A stretch of 64,000 bases of DNA from Rhodoplanes sp046000175 (GTDB taxonomy: Bacteria > Pseudomonadota > Alphaproteobacteria > Rhizobiales > Xanthobacteraceae), in contig NZ_JBEOMB010000002.1 of NCBI RefSeq assembly GCF_046000175.1, positions 62,001-126,000 on the forward strand, given 5' to 3'. Below are positions 56,359 through 64,000 of the stretch, piece by piece; the first letter of the stretch is position 1; every line of letters begins with the position of its first letter. Below the pieces are notes generated by a model. The model made no database searches and had not been told where the DNA came from. It worked only from the letters and a program-made list of their open reading frames with translations. A program made the translations under genes and the position numbers.

Positions 56359-56448
56359 AGGGCACTTCAGGGCACTTCAGGGCACTTCGGGGTAGTTCAG
56401 CGTACTTCAGGCACGTCAGGGCGTTTCAGGGCACGTCAGCGATACGTC
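56359..56448 (-). repeat. Degenerate 10-bp tandem repeat upstream of mcp1
   Basis: About nine units based on AGGGCACTTC (first three exact: 56359, 56369, 56379; then GGGGTAGTTC, AGCGTACTTC, AGGCACGTC, AGGGCGTTTC, AGGGCACGTC, AGCGATACGTC). It fills the space between the cheW stop and the mcp1 ribosome-binding region, with one unit per helical turn. Confidence 0.88.
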
Positions 56449-56974
56449 AGGCGGCTCGCACGGTCGGGGCCGCGCCGTCGTCCCGGGCCGCGGGCATCGC
56501 CCGCTGCGCGGTGAGGACGGCCGGGTCCGACGTGAACAGGCGGACGATGTCGAGCACGGCGACGAAGCCGCCACCGTGACGGCCGACGCCGAGGATGTGA
56601 TCGTGGCTCCACGCCACGCCGATGTCGGGCGGCGGCTCGAGCCGCCCCTCGTCGAGGGCCGCAACCTCGAACACCCGATCGGCGGTGAGGCCGATCGCGA
56701 GGGTGCGGCCGGGCAGCGGCACGTCGAGCACGACGATGCGGGTCTGCTCGTCGCCCGCGACACGCGGCAGGCCGAGCCGGGTCCGCAGGTCGATGACGGC
56801 GACGGCGCGACCGCGCACGTCGATCAGGCCGTCGAGATGCGCCGGCGCGTCGGGGATGCGGAACACCTGCTGGGTCGGCAGGATCTCGAGCACCATGGAC
56901 ACCGGGACGGCGAAGATCTCGCGGCCGATCCCGATCGTGACATAGAAGGTCTCGCCGGCACTGGTCTGCGACAT
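56447..56974 (-). CDS. cheW: Chemotaxis coupling protein CheW (second)
   Basis: 175-residue CheW that links receptors to CheA. Two SH3-like subdomains: FYVTIGIGREIFAVPVSMVLEIL, then the receptor-binding PDAPAHLDGLIDVRGRAVAVIDLRTRLGL. The second half is VVLDVPLPGRTLAIGLTADRVFEVAAL to VAVLDIVRLF. I chose the ATG at 56974, four bases after the mcp2 stop. The frame is open further upstream, overlapping mcp2. It differs clearly from the other CheW (58721-59269), so the two may serve different receptors. Confidence 0.93.
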   Translation of the reverse strand: MSQTSAGETFYVTIGIGREIFAVPVSMVLEILPTQQVFRIPDAPAHLDGLIDVRGRAVAVIDLRTRLGLPRVAGDEQTRIVVLDVPLPGRTLAIGLTADRVFEVAALDEGRLEPPPDIGVAWSHDHILGVGRHGGGFVAVLDIVRLFTSDPAVLTAQRAMPAARDDGAAPTVRAA

Positions 56975-56978
56975 GGGG

Positions 56979-58721
56979 TCAGCTCGCCCGCTCGAACTGG
57001 ACGTCGTGTGCATCCGGCCCGCCGGACGTCATGTCGAGGCGGAAGCCGGCCTTGCCCGGCGCCCGGGCAGGCGTCGCATAGGCGGCGCGCACCTGATCGA
57101 CGAGCTTGTTGGCGCCGCTCGCCGCCTTGCCGGCCGGACGCATCGGGCGCTCCGCCGCGCCAGACTTCACGGCCGCGGCCTTGCCGGCCGTCGCCCGTCG
57201 CACCGCCGCGACGGGCGCCACCGTCGCGCTCTCCTCGGTGCGGAAATAGGCGATGCTGGCCTGGAGCTGCTCGGCCTGGGCGGCCAGCTCCTCCGAGGTC
57301 GCCGACATCTCTTCGGACGCCGAGGCGTTCTGCTGCGTCACCTTGTCGAGCTGCTGGATCGCCGTGTTGATCTGCTCGGCGCCGATGTCCTGCTCGCGGC
57401 ACGCCGCGCTGATCTCCGACACCAGCTCGGCGGTCCGCCGGATGTCCGGCACCAGGCGCGTGAGCATCTCGCCGGCCTCCTGGGCCGCCTTGACGGTCTG
57501 CGACGACAGCGTGCCGATCTCGGCCGCCGCGGTCTGGCTGCGCTCGGCGAGCTTTCTCACTTCCGACGCGACGACCGCGAACCCCTTGCCGTGCTCGCCG
57601 GCGCGCGCCGCCTCGACGGCCGCGTTGAGGGCCAAGAGATCGGTCTGACGGGCGATCTCCTGCACGATGGTGATCTTCTCGGCGATGGTGCGCATCGCCT
57701 CGACGGCGCGGCCCACCGCGTCGCCGCTCGACTCGGCATCGGAGGCCGACTTGCGGGCGATCGTCTCGGTCTGGGTCGCGTTGTCGGCGTTCTGCTTGAT
57801 GTTCGCGGCCATCTCCTCCATCGAGGACGAGGCCTCCTCGGCCGACGCAGCCTGCTCGGTCGCGCCTTCCGACAGCTCCTCGGCGCTCGACGACAGCTCC
57901 TGGCTGCCGGCCGAAACGTTGTCGGCCGCGGCGAGCGCCTCGGCGACGACCTGGCGCAGCTTCTCCACCATCGCGTTGACGTGGCCGATGAGGTCGCCGA
58001 TCTCGTCCCTGGACGCCGAGTCGACGGTCCGGGTGAGGTCGCCGGCGGCGACCGCCTGGGCGAGCGCGCCGGCCCGGGCGAGGCTGCGGCTGATGCCGGT
58101 CGCCATCCAGATCGCGATCACGGCGGCGAACAGGAGCGAGGCGCCGACGACGCCGAGCATCAGATCACGGGCACTCTCGTACTGCGCATTGGCGGCCTTC
58201 TTGGCGTCTTCGAGCAGACCGCGATTGATGTCGGCGCCGCGCTCGAACTGCTTCTGGAGATCGGCCGTCAGCTTGCGTCGCTCGCCGGTCGAGATCGCCC
58301 GCGCCTGATCACGGGCGCCCTGGTCGACCAGCAGGCGGATCTTGTCCTGCAGCCCGCCGATCTGGTTGAGCAGGCTCCGGTTGTTGGCCCAGATCGACTT
58401 GTACTGCGCCGCCGCCGTCTCGTCGGCCTTGTCGATGCGGCTCATGAGCGACTGCCGCTCCTGGACGAGGTCGTTGCCGTAGCGGGCGACCTCGTCCTTG
58501 GTCTCGGCCATGAGCATGTTCAGCTCGGCACGCACGATCGAGACGAGGGAGGTGTTCATCTCGAGCGAGAAGGCCAGACGCTGGACCGGCACCTCGACGA
58601 CCCGGGCGAGCGTCGCGTCCAGCGAGGCGAGGTTCGAGATGCCGAGCCAGGCGGTGACGCCGGACAGGACGATGACCACGGCGAAGGCGAGGGCCAGCTT
58701 GAGCTTGATGGTGAAGCGCAT
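56979..58721 (-). CDS. Methyl-accepting chemotaxis protein (mcp2)
   Basis: 580-residue chemoreceptor paralogous to mcp1. TM1 at about 8-30, periplasmic helical domain to 186, TM2 at 187-209, one HAMP (about 210-262, lacking the second segment present in mcp1, which accounts for the 49-residue difference). The same signalling domain with the EIARQTDLLALNAAVEAARAGE tip follows. The tail GFRLDMTSGGPDAHDVQFERAS nearly matches mcp1, while the periplasmic domains differ, so ligands should differ. AGGAG precedes the ATG at 58721, which overlaps the cheW stop codon by one base. An in-frame opening far upstream is cheA/cheW antiphase sequence, not protein. Confidence 0.96.
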   Translation of the reverse strand: MRFTIKLKLALAFAVVIVLSGVTAWLGISNLASLDATLARVVEVPVQRLAFSLEMNTSLVSIVRAELNMLMAETKDEVARYGNDLVQERQSLMSRIDKADETAAAQYKSIWANNRSLLNQIGGLQDKIRLLVDQGARDQARAISTGERRKLTADLQKQFERGADINRGLLEDAKKAANAQYESARDLMLGVVGASLLFAAVIAIWMATGISRSLARAGALAQAVAAGDLTRTVDSASRDEIGDLIGHVNAMVEKLRQVVAEALAAADNVSAGSQELSSSAEELSEGATEQAASAEEASSSMEEMAANIKQNADNATQTETIARKSASDAESSGDAVGRAVEAMRTIAEKITIVQEIARQTDLLALNAAVEAARAGEHGKGFAVVASEVRKLAERSQTAAAEIGTLSSQTVKAAQEAGEMLTRLVPDIRRTAELVSEISAACREQDIGAEQINTAIQQLDKVTQQNASASEEMSATSEELAAQAEQLQASIAYFRTEESATVAPVAAVRRATAGKAAAVKSGAAERPMRPAGKAASGANKLVDQVRAAYATPARAPGKAGFRLDMTSGGPDAHDVQFERAS

Positions 58722-59269
58722 CACAGATCTCCTGAACGCGCGGCCGGCGAACAGGTCGGTCGTCGCTCTGACTTGGTTGTGTCGAGAGCCGGATCGGCCG
58801 ACGACGGTGACAGAATGCGGGCGAGATCGGGAACGACGATGAAGTCGTCGCCGCGCTTGCCGATGAAGCGGATATAGTCCTGCCGCCAGCGGGTGCCGAC
58901 GCGCGGCACGTCCTCCAACGCCGAGGCGGCGAGCTCGGTCACCTCGTGGACCTTGTCGGCTCGGATTCCGATCACGGTCGGCACCCGGTCGATCTCGATC
59001 TCGGTGACGACGATACGGGTGTCGATCGTGTCGGGCCCCTGCTCCATGTCGAACTTCAGGCGCAGGTCGGCGAGCGGCACGACCTTGCCGCGCACGTTGA
59101 TCAGCCCGTTGACGAAGGGCTCGCTGCCGGGCACCTCGGTGACGGGCACGAGATCGAGGATCTCGCGGACCTGCGACGCCTCGAGCGCGAAGGTCTGGCC
59201 CTGCAGATCCATGGTCAGCACCTCGAGGGGCCGGCCGGCATCGTGATCTGACGTTTCGAAGCGGTTCAT
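58721..59269 (-). CDS. cheW: Chemotaxis coupling protein CheW (first)
   Basis: 182-residue CheW-fold adaptor. EVLTMDLQGQTFALEASQVREILDLVPVTEVPGSEPFVNGLINVRGKVVPLADLRLKF contains the receptor- and CheA-binding surfaces. VIGIRADKVHEVTEL and DFIVVPDLARILS complete the fold. A basic, disordered tail follows residue ~160. AAGGA precedes the ATG, 18 bp after the cheA stop, and its stop overlaps the mcp2 start (TGATG), so this CheW and mcp2 are made together. Confidence 0.96.
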   Translation of the reverse strand: MNRFETSDHDAGRPLEVLTMDLQGQTFALEASQVREILDLVPVTEVPGSEPFVNGLINVRGKVVPLADLRLKFDMEQGPDTIDTRIVVTEIEIDRVPTVIGIRADKVHEVTELAASALEDVPRVGTRWRQDYIRFIGKRGDDFIVVPDLARILSPSSADPALDTTKSERRPTCSPAARSGDL

Positions 59270-59287
59270 GGCGTGATCCTTCGCGGC

Positions 59288-61426
59288 TCAGCTCGCGGCC
59301 TTGAGCCGCTCCTCGGCGGCCTGCCCGTCGGCGACGAGCTGCGGCACGTCGAGGATGAGGGCGACGCTGCCGTCTCCCAGGATGGTGGCGCCGGAGAACA
59401 CGCCGATGCCCGCGTGCAGCCGCGACAGCGACTTGATGACCGTCTGATGGTCGCCGATCACCTGGTCGACCACGAGACCGACCCGGAAGCCGGCGGCCGA
59501 GACGATGACGACCTTCTGATAAGGATCGGGCGGCAGTCGCGAGGCGAACTGCTCGCGCAGCCGGATATAGGGAACGAGATCGCCCCGGATGTTGAGGAAG
59601 CAGCGGCCCTTTGCGCGCAGATCCTCCTCCGGGGTGAGCTCGACGCACTCCTCGACCGCGCCGAGCGGGATGACGTAGCGGCCCTTGCCGACCCGGACCA
59701 GGAGGCCGTCGATGATGGCCAGGGTGAGCGGCAGGCGCAACGTCACCTCGGAGCCGAGGCCCGGCGTGCTCTTCACGTCGATCGAGCCTCGCAGGTCGTC
59801 GATGGTGCGCTTCACCACGTCCATGCCGACTCCGCGGCCGGACAGATTCGTTACCTCGCGGGCCGTCGAGAAGCCCGGCGCGAAGATGATCTTGAACAGC
59901 TCCTCGTCGGCGAGCCGGGTGCCCGGCGCGATCAGCCCGTTCTCCTCGGCGCGCGCCTGGATGCGATCGCGATCGAGCCCGCGGCCGTCGTCGCCGACCG
60001 AGATCAGCACGGCGGCCCCGGCGTGGCGGGCGGTGAGCGAGACCCGGCCGGTCGCCGGCTTCCCGGCGGCGGCGCGCCCGTCGCGCGGCTCGAGGCCGTG
60101 GTCGGCGGCGTTGCGGATGAGGTGGACGAGCGGATCGGCGAGCCGCTCGATCACGGTCTTGTCGAGCTCGGTCTCCTCGCCGGACGTGATGAGCTCGATG
60201 TCCTTGCCGAGATCGCGGGAGAGGTCGTGAACGAGTCGGCGAAATCGGCCGAACAGCGAGCCGATCGGCATCATGCGGACACCCATGGTGGTGTCCTGCA
60301 GCTCGCGAGCCAGCCGCTCGATCTCCTCTGTGACGGACTTCACCTGCGGGTCGTGCGAGGCGGCGGCGATCTGCTTGAGCCGCGACTGGGCGATGACGAG
60401 CTCGCCGACCCGGTCCATCAGCTCGTCGAGCCGCTCGGCCGGCACCCGGATGCTGCCGGCGCCGTGGCGGCCGGCGGGCGCGGCTCCCGCGCCGTTGCCG
60501 GACGCGGCCTGACCCGCTGCGGCCGGAGCGGCCGTCTCGGTGGACGACGCGGCGCGAGAGTCGGCACGCGGACCGGCAAGAGGCTCGCTGCGAGGCTCGC
60601 CGGCGTCGCTGCGCCGATCGAGGGCGCTCCACCCGGCCGGCGGATCGGACAGGACCGGAACGTCCGTCGAAGTGCCTTGCGGCACGAAAGCAGCCGCGTC
60701 CGAAGCGACCGTCTCGATGCTCAGCTCCATGTCGTCGAGGAGGAACATGAACACCTCCTCGATCGCGTCGCGCGGCTTCGCGGTGGTGAGCAGCACCTCC
60801 CAGCCGACGTGACAATCGAGCGGATCGATCTCGTCGAGTGCGGGAACCTCGCCGATGCGCGCCATCACGGTCGCGGTGCCGAGCGAATGAAGATCCTCGA
60901 TCAGCAGGAGCGGATTGGTGCCGGTCGCCATCGCGCCCTTGGGCAGACGGAACGTCACCCGGAAGATCTGCTCTGCGCCGGCCGCCACCGGGACCGCGCC
61001 GGCGGGCGGTGCCACACCGGTCGCGGCGGCGCGCGCCGCGCTGGTCGTCGGCCCGCTCGCGAGGATCAGGTGGAGCCCACGAAGAATCGTGTCGCTGGCC
61101 GCCTCGTCGGCCTCGACCGGCGCCTCGATCAGGCGCCGCATCTGATCCTTCGCGTGCAGGGTGAGCGCGATCAGCTCGGCGGTCGCCGCCACCTCGCCCT
61201 TGCGGACGCGATCGAACGCGGTCTCGACGTGATGCGTGAAGGCGGCGAGCCGGTCGAAACCGAACATCGCGCCCGAGCCCTTCAACGTATGGAGCGCCCG
61301 GAAGGCAGCGTCGATCAGGTCCGCGTCGCCGGGCCGGTGCTCGAGGTCGAGGAGCGTGTGCTCGAGCTGCTCGAGCAGCTCCTGGGCTTCCTGGCGGAAC
61401 GTGTCCGCTGCGTCGACGATGGTCAT
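59288..61426 (-). CDS. cheA: Chemotaxis histidine kinase CheA
   Basis: 712-residue kinase. P1 (about 1-110) with phosphoacceptor His46 in ALHTLKGSGAMFGF. A P2-like region near 155-245 is followed by a long Pro/Ala/Ser linker to about 330. P3 dimerisation contains ERLDELMDRVGELVIAQSRLKQI. P4 contains HLIRNAADHGLE (N), GDDGRGLD (G1), FAPGFSTAREVTNLSGRGVGMDVVK (F and G2). P5, a CheW-like domain, runs to the end (LTLAIIDGLLVRVGKGRYVIPL). It starts in an ATGA overlap with the cheY stop. Confidence 0.97.
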   Translation of the reverse strand: MTIVDAADTFRQEAQELLEQLEHTLLDLEHRPGDADLIDAAFRALHTLKGSGAMFGFDRLAAFTHHVETAFDRVRKGEVAATAELIALTLHAKDQMRRLIEAPVEADEAASDTILRGLHLILASGPTTSAARAAATGVAPPAGAVPVAAGAEQIFRVTFRLPKGAMATGTNPLLLIEDLHSLGTATVMARIGEVPALDEIDPLDCHVGWEVLLTTAKPRDAIEEVFMFLLDDMELSIETVASDAAAFVPQGTSTDVPVLSDPPAGWSALDRRSDAGEPRSEPLAGPRADSRAASSTETAAPAAAGQAASGNGAGAAPAGRHGAGSIRVPAERLDELMDRVGELVIAQSRLKQIAAASHDPQVKSVTEEIERLARELQDTTMGVRMMPIGSLFGRFRRLVHDLSRDLGKDIELITSGEETELDKTVIERLADPLVHLIRNAADHGLEPRDGRAAAGKPATGRVSLTARHAGAAVLISVGDDGRGLDRDRIQARAEENGLIAPGTRLADEELFKIIFAPGFSTAREVTNLSGRGVGMDVVKRTIDDLRGSIDVKSTPGLGSEVTLRLPLTLAIIDGLLVRVGKGRYVIPLGAVEECVELTPEEDLRAKGRCFLNIRGDLVPYIRLREQFASRLPPDPYQKVVIVSAAGFRVGLVVDQVIGDHQTVIKSLSRLHAGIGVFSGATILGDGSVALILDVPQLVADGQAAEERLKAAS

Positions 61427-61791
61427 GCGCCGAGGACCTTCCTGACCACGGCGACGAGCTGATCCTGCTGGAACGGCTTGGTGATCCAGCCGGTGGCGCC
61501 CGCCTCCTTGGCCTCCTTCTTCACGTTGGCGTCGGATTCGGTGGTGAGGAACAGGATCGGCACGCCGCGATAGCTCGGCAGCTTGCGCAGCTCGCGGATC
61601 AGCGCGAGGCCGTTCATCACCGGCATGTTGAGATCCGTGACGATCATGTCGACCGGGTTGGCCTTCGCCTTGGCGAGGCCGTCGGCGCCGTCGTTCGCCT
61701 GCAGCACGCGGTATCCGGCGCCCTGCAGCGTGAGCTGCACCATCTGGCGCACGCTGGCGGAGTCGTCGACGTTGAGGATGGTCTTGCTCAT
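61423..61791 (-). CDS. cheY: CheY-like single-domain response regulator
   Basis: 122-residue receiver. Acid pair Asp9-Asp10, phosphoacceptor Asp53 (MIVTDLNMPVMNG), Thr in LFLTTES and Lys in WITKPFQ. It begins MSKTILNVDDSASVRQMVQLTL, the form found next to cheA in many proteobacterial che clusters. Its start overlaps the STAS gene stop and its stop overlaps the cheA start, each as ATGA, giving strict co-translation. In this cluster it could be motor-binding or a phosphate sink. Confidence 0.97.
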   Translation of the reverse strand: MSKTILNVDDSASVRQMVQLTLQGAGYRVLQANDGADGLAKAKANPVDMIVTDLNMPVMNGLALIRELRKLPSYRGVPILFLTTESDANVKKEAKEAGATGWITKPFQQDQLVAVVRKVLGA

Positions 61792-62138
61792 GGATGATCC
61801 GTTGCTTGCAGCCAGAACGCAGCGCCGCCGCACGGGTCGGCGGGATCGGTGGCGAGGAAGCCGGCGCGATCGAGCGCGCGGCGCAGCGCGCCCCTGGCGG
61901 GCGCAGCGAGATCGAGAGACTTGCCGGCCGCCCGCGCGCTGCGCCGGGCGGCGAGAACGAGCTGGACGAGCGTGAGGTCGAATTCGGAGACGTCGTCGAG
62001 CCGGATCCGCACCGCGTCGGCGCGGTCGAGCTCGGCCCGGAGTCGCTCGTGCGCAGCCGCGATGGTGCGGACCGTCTGCGCACCGGCGAGGTCGACGACC
62101 GCGACCTCCGGAACAGCATTCTGATTGGTAGTGATCAC
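61788..62138 (-). CDS. STAS-domain protein heading the che operon
   Basis: 116-residue STAS (anti-sigma-factor-antagonist-like) protein: VPEVAVVDLAGAQTVRTIAAAHERLRAELDRADAVRIRLDDVSEFDLTLVQLVLAARRSARAAGKSLDLAAPARGALRRALDRAGF. The position usually holding the phosphorylatable Ser/Thr reads VSEFDLTLVQLV, so Thr or Ser nearby may serve, though the canonical D-S-S pattern is not exact. A GTG at 62138 with CAGGTG upstream is the best start. The frame opens nine bases earlier. It is translationally coupled to cheY. Such STAS-CheY-CheA operons are known in alphaproteobacteria. The partner is unknown. Confidence 0.88.
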   Translation of the reverse strand: MITTNQNAVPEVAVVDLAGAQTVRTIAAAHERLRAELDRADAVRIRLDDVSEFDLTLVQLVLAARRSARAAGKSLDLAAPARGALRRALDRAGFLATDPADPCGGAAFWLQATDHP

Positions 62139-62476
62139 GGTACACACCTGTGGCGATCGTCGGGGCGATGCGATTATGGCATTGCCGCCTTTGGTCTTTC
62201 CGCCACGGGACTTACCCGGTCCGGCTTTAAGCCAGACTTAACAGGTGATCGCCCCGGTAATGTGCACTTACTAATAAAGACTCCAGAAATATCGTTTATA
62301 ATTCATCTCGACCCGAGGCCGCGGCGTTACCGGTTGCACCGTCACCGGACCGTCGCGAACATGGAAACATGCAACGGGCCGTGGCATTTCGACCCGACCA
62401 CGCTGGCTCGAACGTCGTAAACGCGGCATTCCGTGGAGCGCCGTTTCGACTGCCCTGACGTTGTGATCCGACGTGA
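62139..62476. promoter_or_regulatory. che operon promoter region, no gene recognised
   Basis: About 338 bp between the che operon and the cysG stop. The stretch 62215-62310 is markedly AT-rich (CTTACTAATAAAG, AAATATCGTTTATAATTC) and contains the palindrome GGCTTTAAGCC (62224-62234). It should hold the leftward che promoter. Short ORFs here are not supported. Confidence 0.55.
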
Positions 62477-63994
62477 TCAGACACGCGCCGCGACAGAATT
62501 CCGCATGGCGGTCATGCAGGCCGGACCTCGGGACGAATACTGACTCACGTCGTCGGAGAGTCGTTCACGTGCCGCCGCCCGCATCGCTTCGCCGATCATC
62601 ACGACGCACGGACCAGCCGCGAGCGCTTCGATATCCTCAGCTAATGACGCGACGGTCGTGATCACGTCGCGTTCGTCGGGTCGGCTCGCGCTCGCCACGG
62701 CGATGGCGGGCGTCGTCGGGGGCAGCCCGGCCGCGAGCGCCCGCGCGACAAGGGCCGGCAAGGTCTTGCGCGGCATGTAGACGACGGTGGTGACAGACGG
62801 ATCGGCCAGCGCCGCGCCGTCGAGATCGTCGGGCAGGCGTGCATCGCGATCGTGACCCGTGACGTACTGCACGCGACGCGCGACGCCGCGGGCGGTGAGC
62901 GACACGGAGAGGCTGGCCGCCGCGCCCTGCGCAGCCGTGACGCCCGGCACCACGGCGACCCGGATCCCGGCCGCGCGCGCCGCCGCGATCTCCTCGCCGG
63001 CGCGCCCGAACACACCGGGATCGCCGCTCTTCAGCCGCACCACCCGCTTGCCCTGCCGGGCGAGACCGACCATCAGGGCATTGATGTCGTCCTGCCGACA
63101 GGACGGGCGATGGCCGGTCTTGCCGACGAGGAGCGTGCGGGCCTCCCGCCGCGCAAAGGCGAGCACCTCGGGCGAGACGAGATCGTCGTAGAGCACCACG
63201 TCGGCGCTGCGCAGCGCCCGCACGGCCTTGAGCGTCATCAGCTCGGGATCGCCCGGACCGGCACCGACCAGCACGATGCTCCCCTCCTTGTCGCCGGCGC
63301 CGCCGGCGAGCAGATCGTCGAGGTCGTCCCGCGTCGGGCTGCGATCGGGCTCTTGATATGCGCGGTCGGCAAAGCGCTGCCAGAAGGCGCGGCGCGCCGT
63401 CATGCAAGCGACGCGATCAGCGACCTCGGCCCGCCAAGCCTTGGCGGCGTCGAGCCAACGCGCCAGGCCGAGCGGGATCAGCGCCTCGATCCTGGAGCGC
63501 AGCGTCTGGGCGAGAACCGGCGCGGCCCCGTCGGTCGAGATGCCGACGACGAGCGGCGAGCGATTGACGATGGCGCCGAACTGCACGTCGCACAGATGCG
63601 GCCGGTCGACCGCGTTGACGATGGCGCCGGCCTGGCGCGCCGCCGCGACGGCGGCCTGCGCATCCACCTCGTCCTCCAGCGCGACGACGACGAAGCGTGC
63701 GCCGGCGAGATCGTCGGGCCGCCAGGCGCGAGCATGGAGCGCGACGGCGCCGTCCGGCACCGACTGCGGCGCGGCGTGCATCTCGTCGGAGATCTCCTCG
63801 GCGATCACGTCGACGCAGGCACCGGCCGAGGCGAGCAGCCGCGCCTTCCAGGCCGCGCCGGCATGGCCGCCGATCACGACCGCCCGCTGGCCACGCAACG
63901 GCACGAACACGGGCAACACGGCGAGCGGCGCGAGCCCACCGGCGCGGGTCTCCTCCGGGTGGCGTTCAACCGCGTGACGGTCAGGCTGCCGCAC
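62477..63994 (-). CDS. cysG: Siroheme synthase CysG (start uncertain at window edge)
   Basis: Trifunctional enzyme converting uroporphyrinogen III to siroheme for sulfite and nitrite reductases. The N-terminal dehydrogenase/ferrochelatase domain (about 28-215) has LPVFVPLRGQRAVVIGGHAGAAWKARLL (an NAD site with Gly-Gly-His rather than Gly-Gly-Gly), FVVVALED, VNAVDRPHLCDVQFGAIVNRSPLVVGISTDGAAPVLAQTLR. The C-terminal methyltransferase starts at VLVGAGPGDPELMTLKAVRAL and has DDLVSPEVL, VVRLKSGDPGVFGRAGEE and the late PCVVMIGEAM. About 505 residues from a GTG at 63994, but the frame is open to the window end, so the true start may lie outside. Nitrogen/sulfur assimilation genes probably follow beyond the edge. 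Confidence 0.93.
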   Translation of the reverse strand: MRQPDRHAVERHPEETRAGGLAPLAVLPVFVPLRGQRAVVIGGHAGAAWKARLLASAGACVDVIAEEISDEMHAAPQSVPDGAVALHARAWRPDDLAGARFVVVALEDEVDAQAAVAAARQAGAIVNAVDRPHLCDVQFGAIVNRSPLVVGISTDGAAPVLAQTLRSRIEALIPLGLARWLDAAKAWRAEVADRVACMTARRAFWQRFADRAYQEPDRSPTRDDLDDLLAGGAGDKEGSIVLVGAGPGDPELMTLKAVRALRSADVVLYDDLVSPEVLAFARREARTLLVGKTGHRPSCRQDDINALMVGLARQGKRVVRLKSGDPGVFGRAGEEIAAARAAGIRVAVVPGVTAAQGAAASLSVSLTARGVARRVQYVTGHDRDARLPDDLDGAALADPSVTTVVYMPRKTLPALVARALAAGLPPTTPAIAVASASRPDERDVITTVASLAEDIEALAAGPCVVMIGEAMRAAARERLSDDVSQYSSRGPACMTAMRNSVAARV

Positions 63995-64000
63995 GAGACA

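Noticed and set aside
58722..60815. In-frame extension giving a 1278-residue protein ending in mcp2
   Set aside because: The extension is an alternative frame of cheA and cheW on the same strand. mcp2 has its own ribosome-binding site and a standard receptor N-terminus at 58721.
53533..62138. Flagellar or motor genes within the chemotaxis region
   Set aside because: No fli/flg/mot genes, cheZ or cheD are present between 50 and 64 kb. Only signalling proteins are encoded.

Overview
The window is a GC-rich stretch of chromosome from an alphaproteobacterium, most likely a member of the Hyphomicrobiales (Rhizobiales) near the Xanthobacteraceae/Nitrobacteraceae. The evidence is the gene repertoire: orphan TctC/Bug binding proteins, DUF1236, DUF2865 and DUF6481 proteins, the degP - response regulator - sensor kinase - glnE linkage, and a compact che operon headed by a STAS protein. 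Several families of intergenic palindromic repeats of the kind common in this order are also present. I see no rRNA, tRNA, transposase, prophage or CRISPR array.

Region 1-5 kb: two solute-binding proteins of the tripartite tricarboxylate transporter class (both without TctA/TctB partners) flank an apparently catalytically dead HAD-fold protein and a zinc alcohol dehydrogenase. Region 5-11.3 kb: aminopeptidase N, a PAS sensor histidine kinase of PleC/PdhS type, and a RES/Xre toxin-antitoxin pair with a palindromic operator. Region 11.3-19 kb: a leftward block degP, OmpR-type regulator, histidine kinase, glnE, joining envelope stress proteolysis to nitrogen control by linkage; corA follows on the other strand. 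Region 20-25.5 kb: cytochrome c maturation genes ccmI-ccmE-ccmF-ccmH, interrupted between ccmF and ccmH by a RelE/Xre toxin-antitoxin pair on the opposite strand.

Region 25.5-31.5 kb: an unrecognised 477-residue protein, a glycine-zipper lipoprotein, ettA, a small basic protein and a D-2-hydroxyacid dehydrogenase ending in a strong terminator. Region 31.5-47.8 kb is accessory metabolism and envelope: a caspase-like protein lacking its catalytic cysteine, gluconokinase, an orphan CoxL-type molybdenum hydroxylase subunit, an enolase-superfamily enzyme, a CPBP protease, a tautomerase, a DpaA-like protein divergent from an amidohydrolase, a His-rich COG0523 GTPase, several small membrane proteins, an SDR, a DUF892 protein and a DUF2865 protein.

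Region 47.8-64 kb is signalling. A large orphan histidine kinase lies divergent from a soluble MCP-like coiled-coil protein. The chemotaxis operon follows, read leftward: STAS - cheY - cheA - cheW - mcp2 - cheW - mcp1 - cheR - cheB, mostly joined by overlapping stop/start codons. No flagellar genes, cheZ or cheD are present here. A siroheme synthase (cysG) closes the window. The most unusual items are two pseudo-enzymes (HAD, caspase), the toxin-antitoxin module inside the ccm operon, the lone DpaA homologue in an organism not expected to sporulate, a perfect 44-bp palindrome, and the twin chemoreceptors with a shared non-canonical C-terminal tail.
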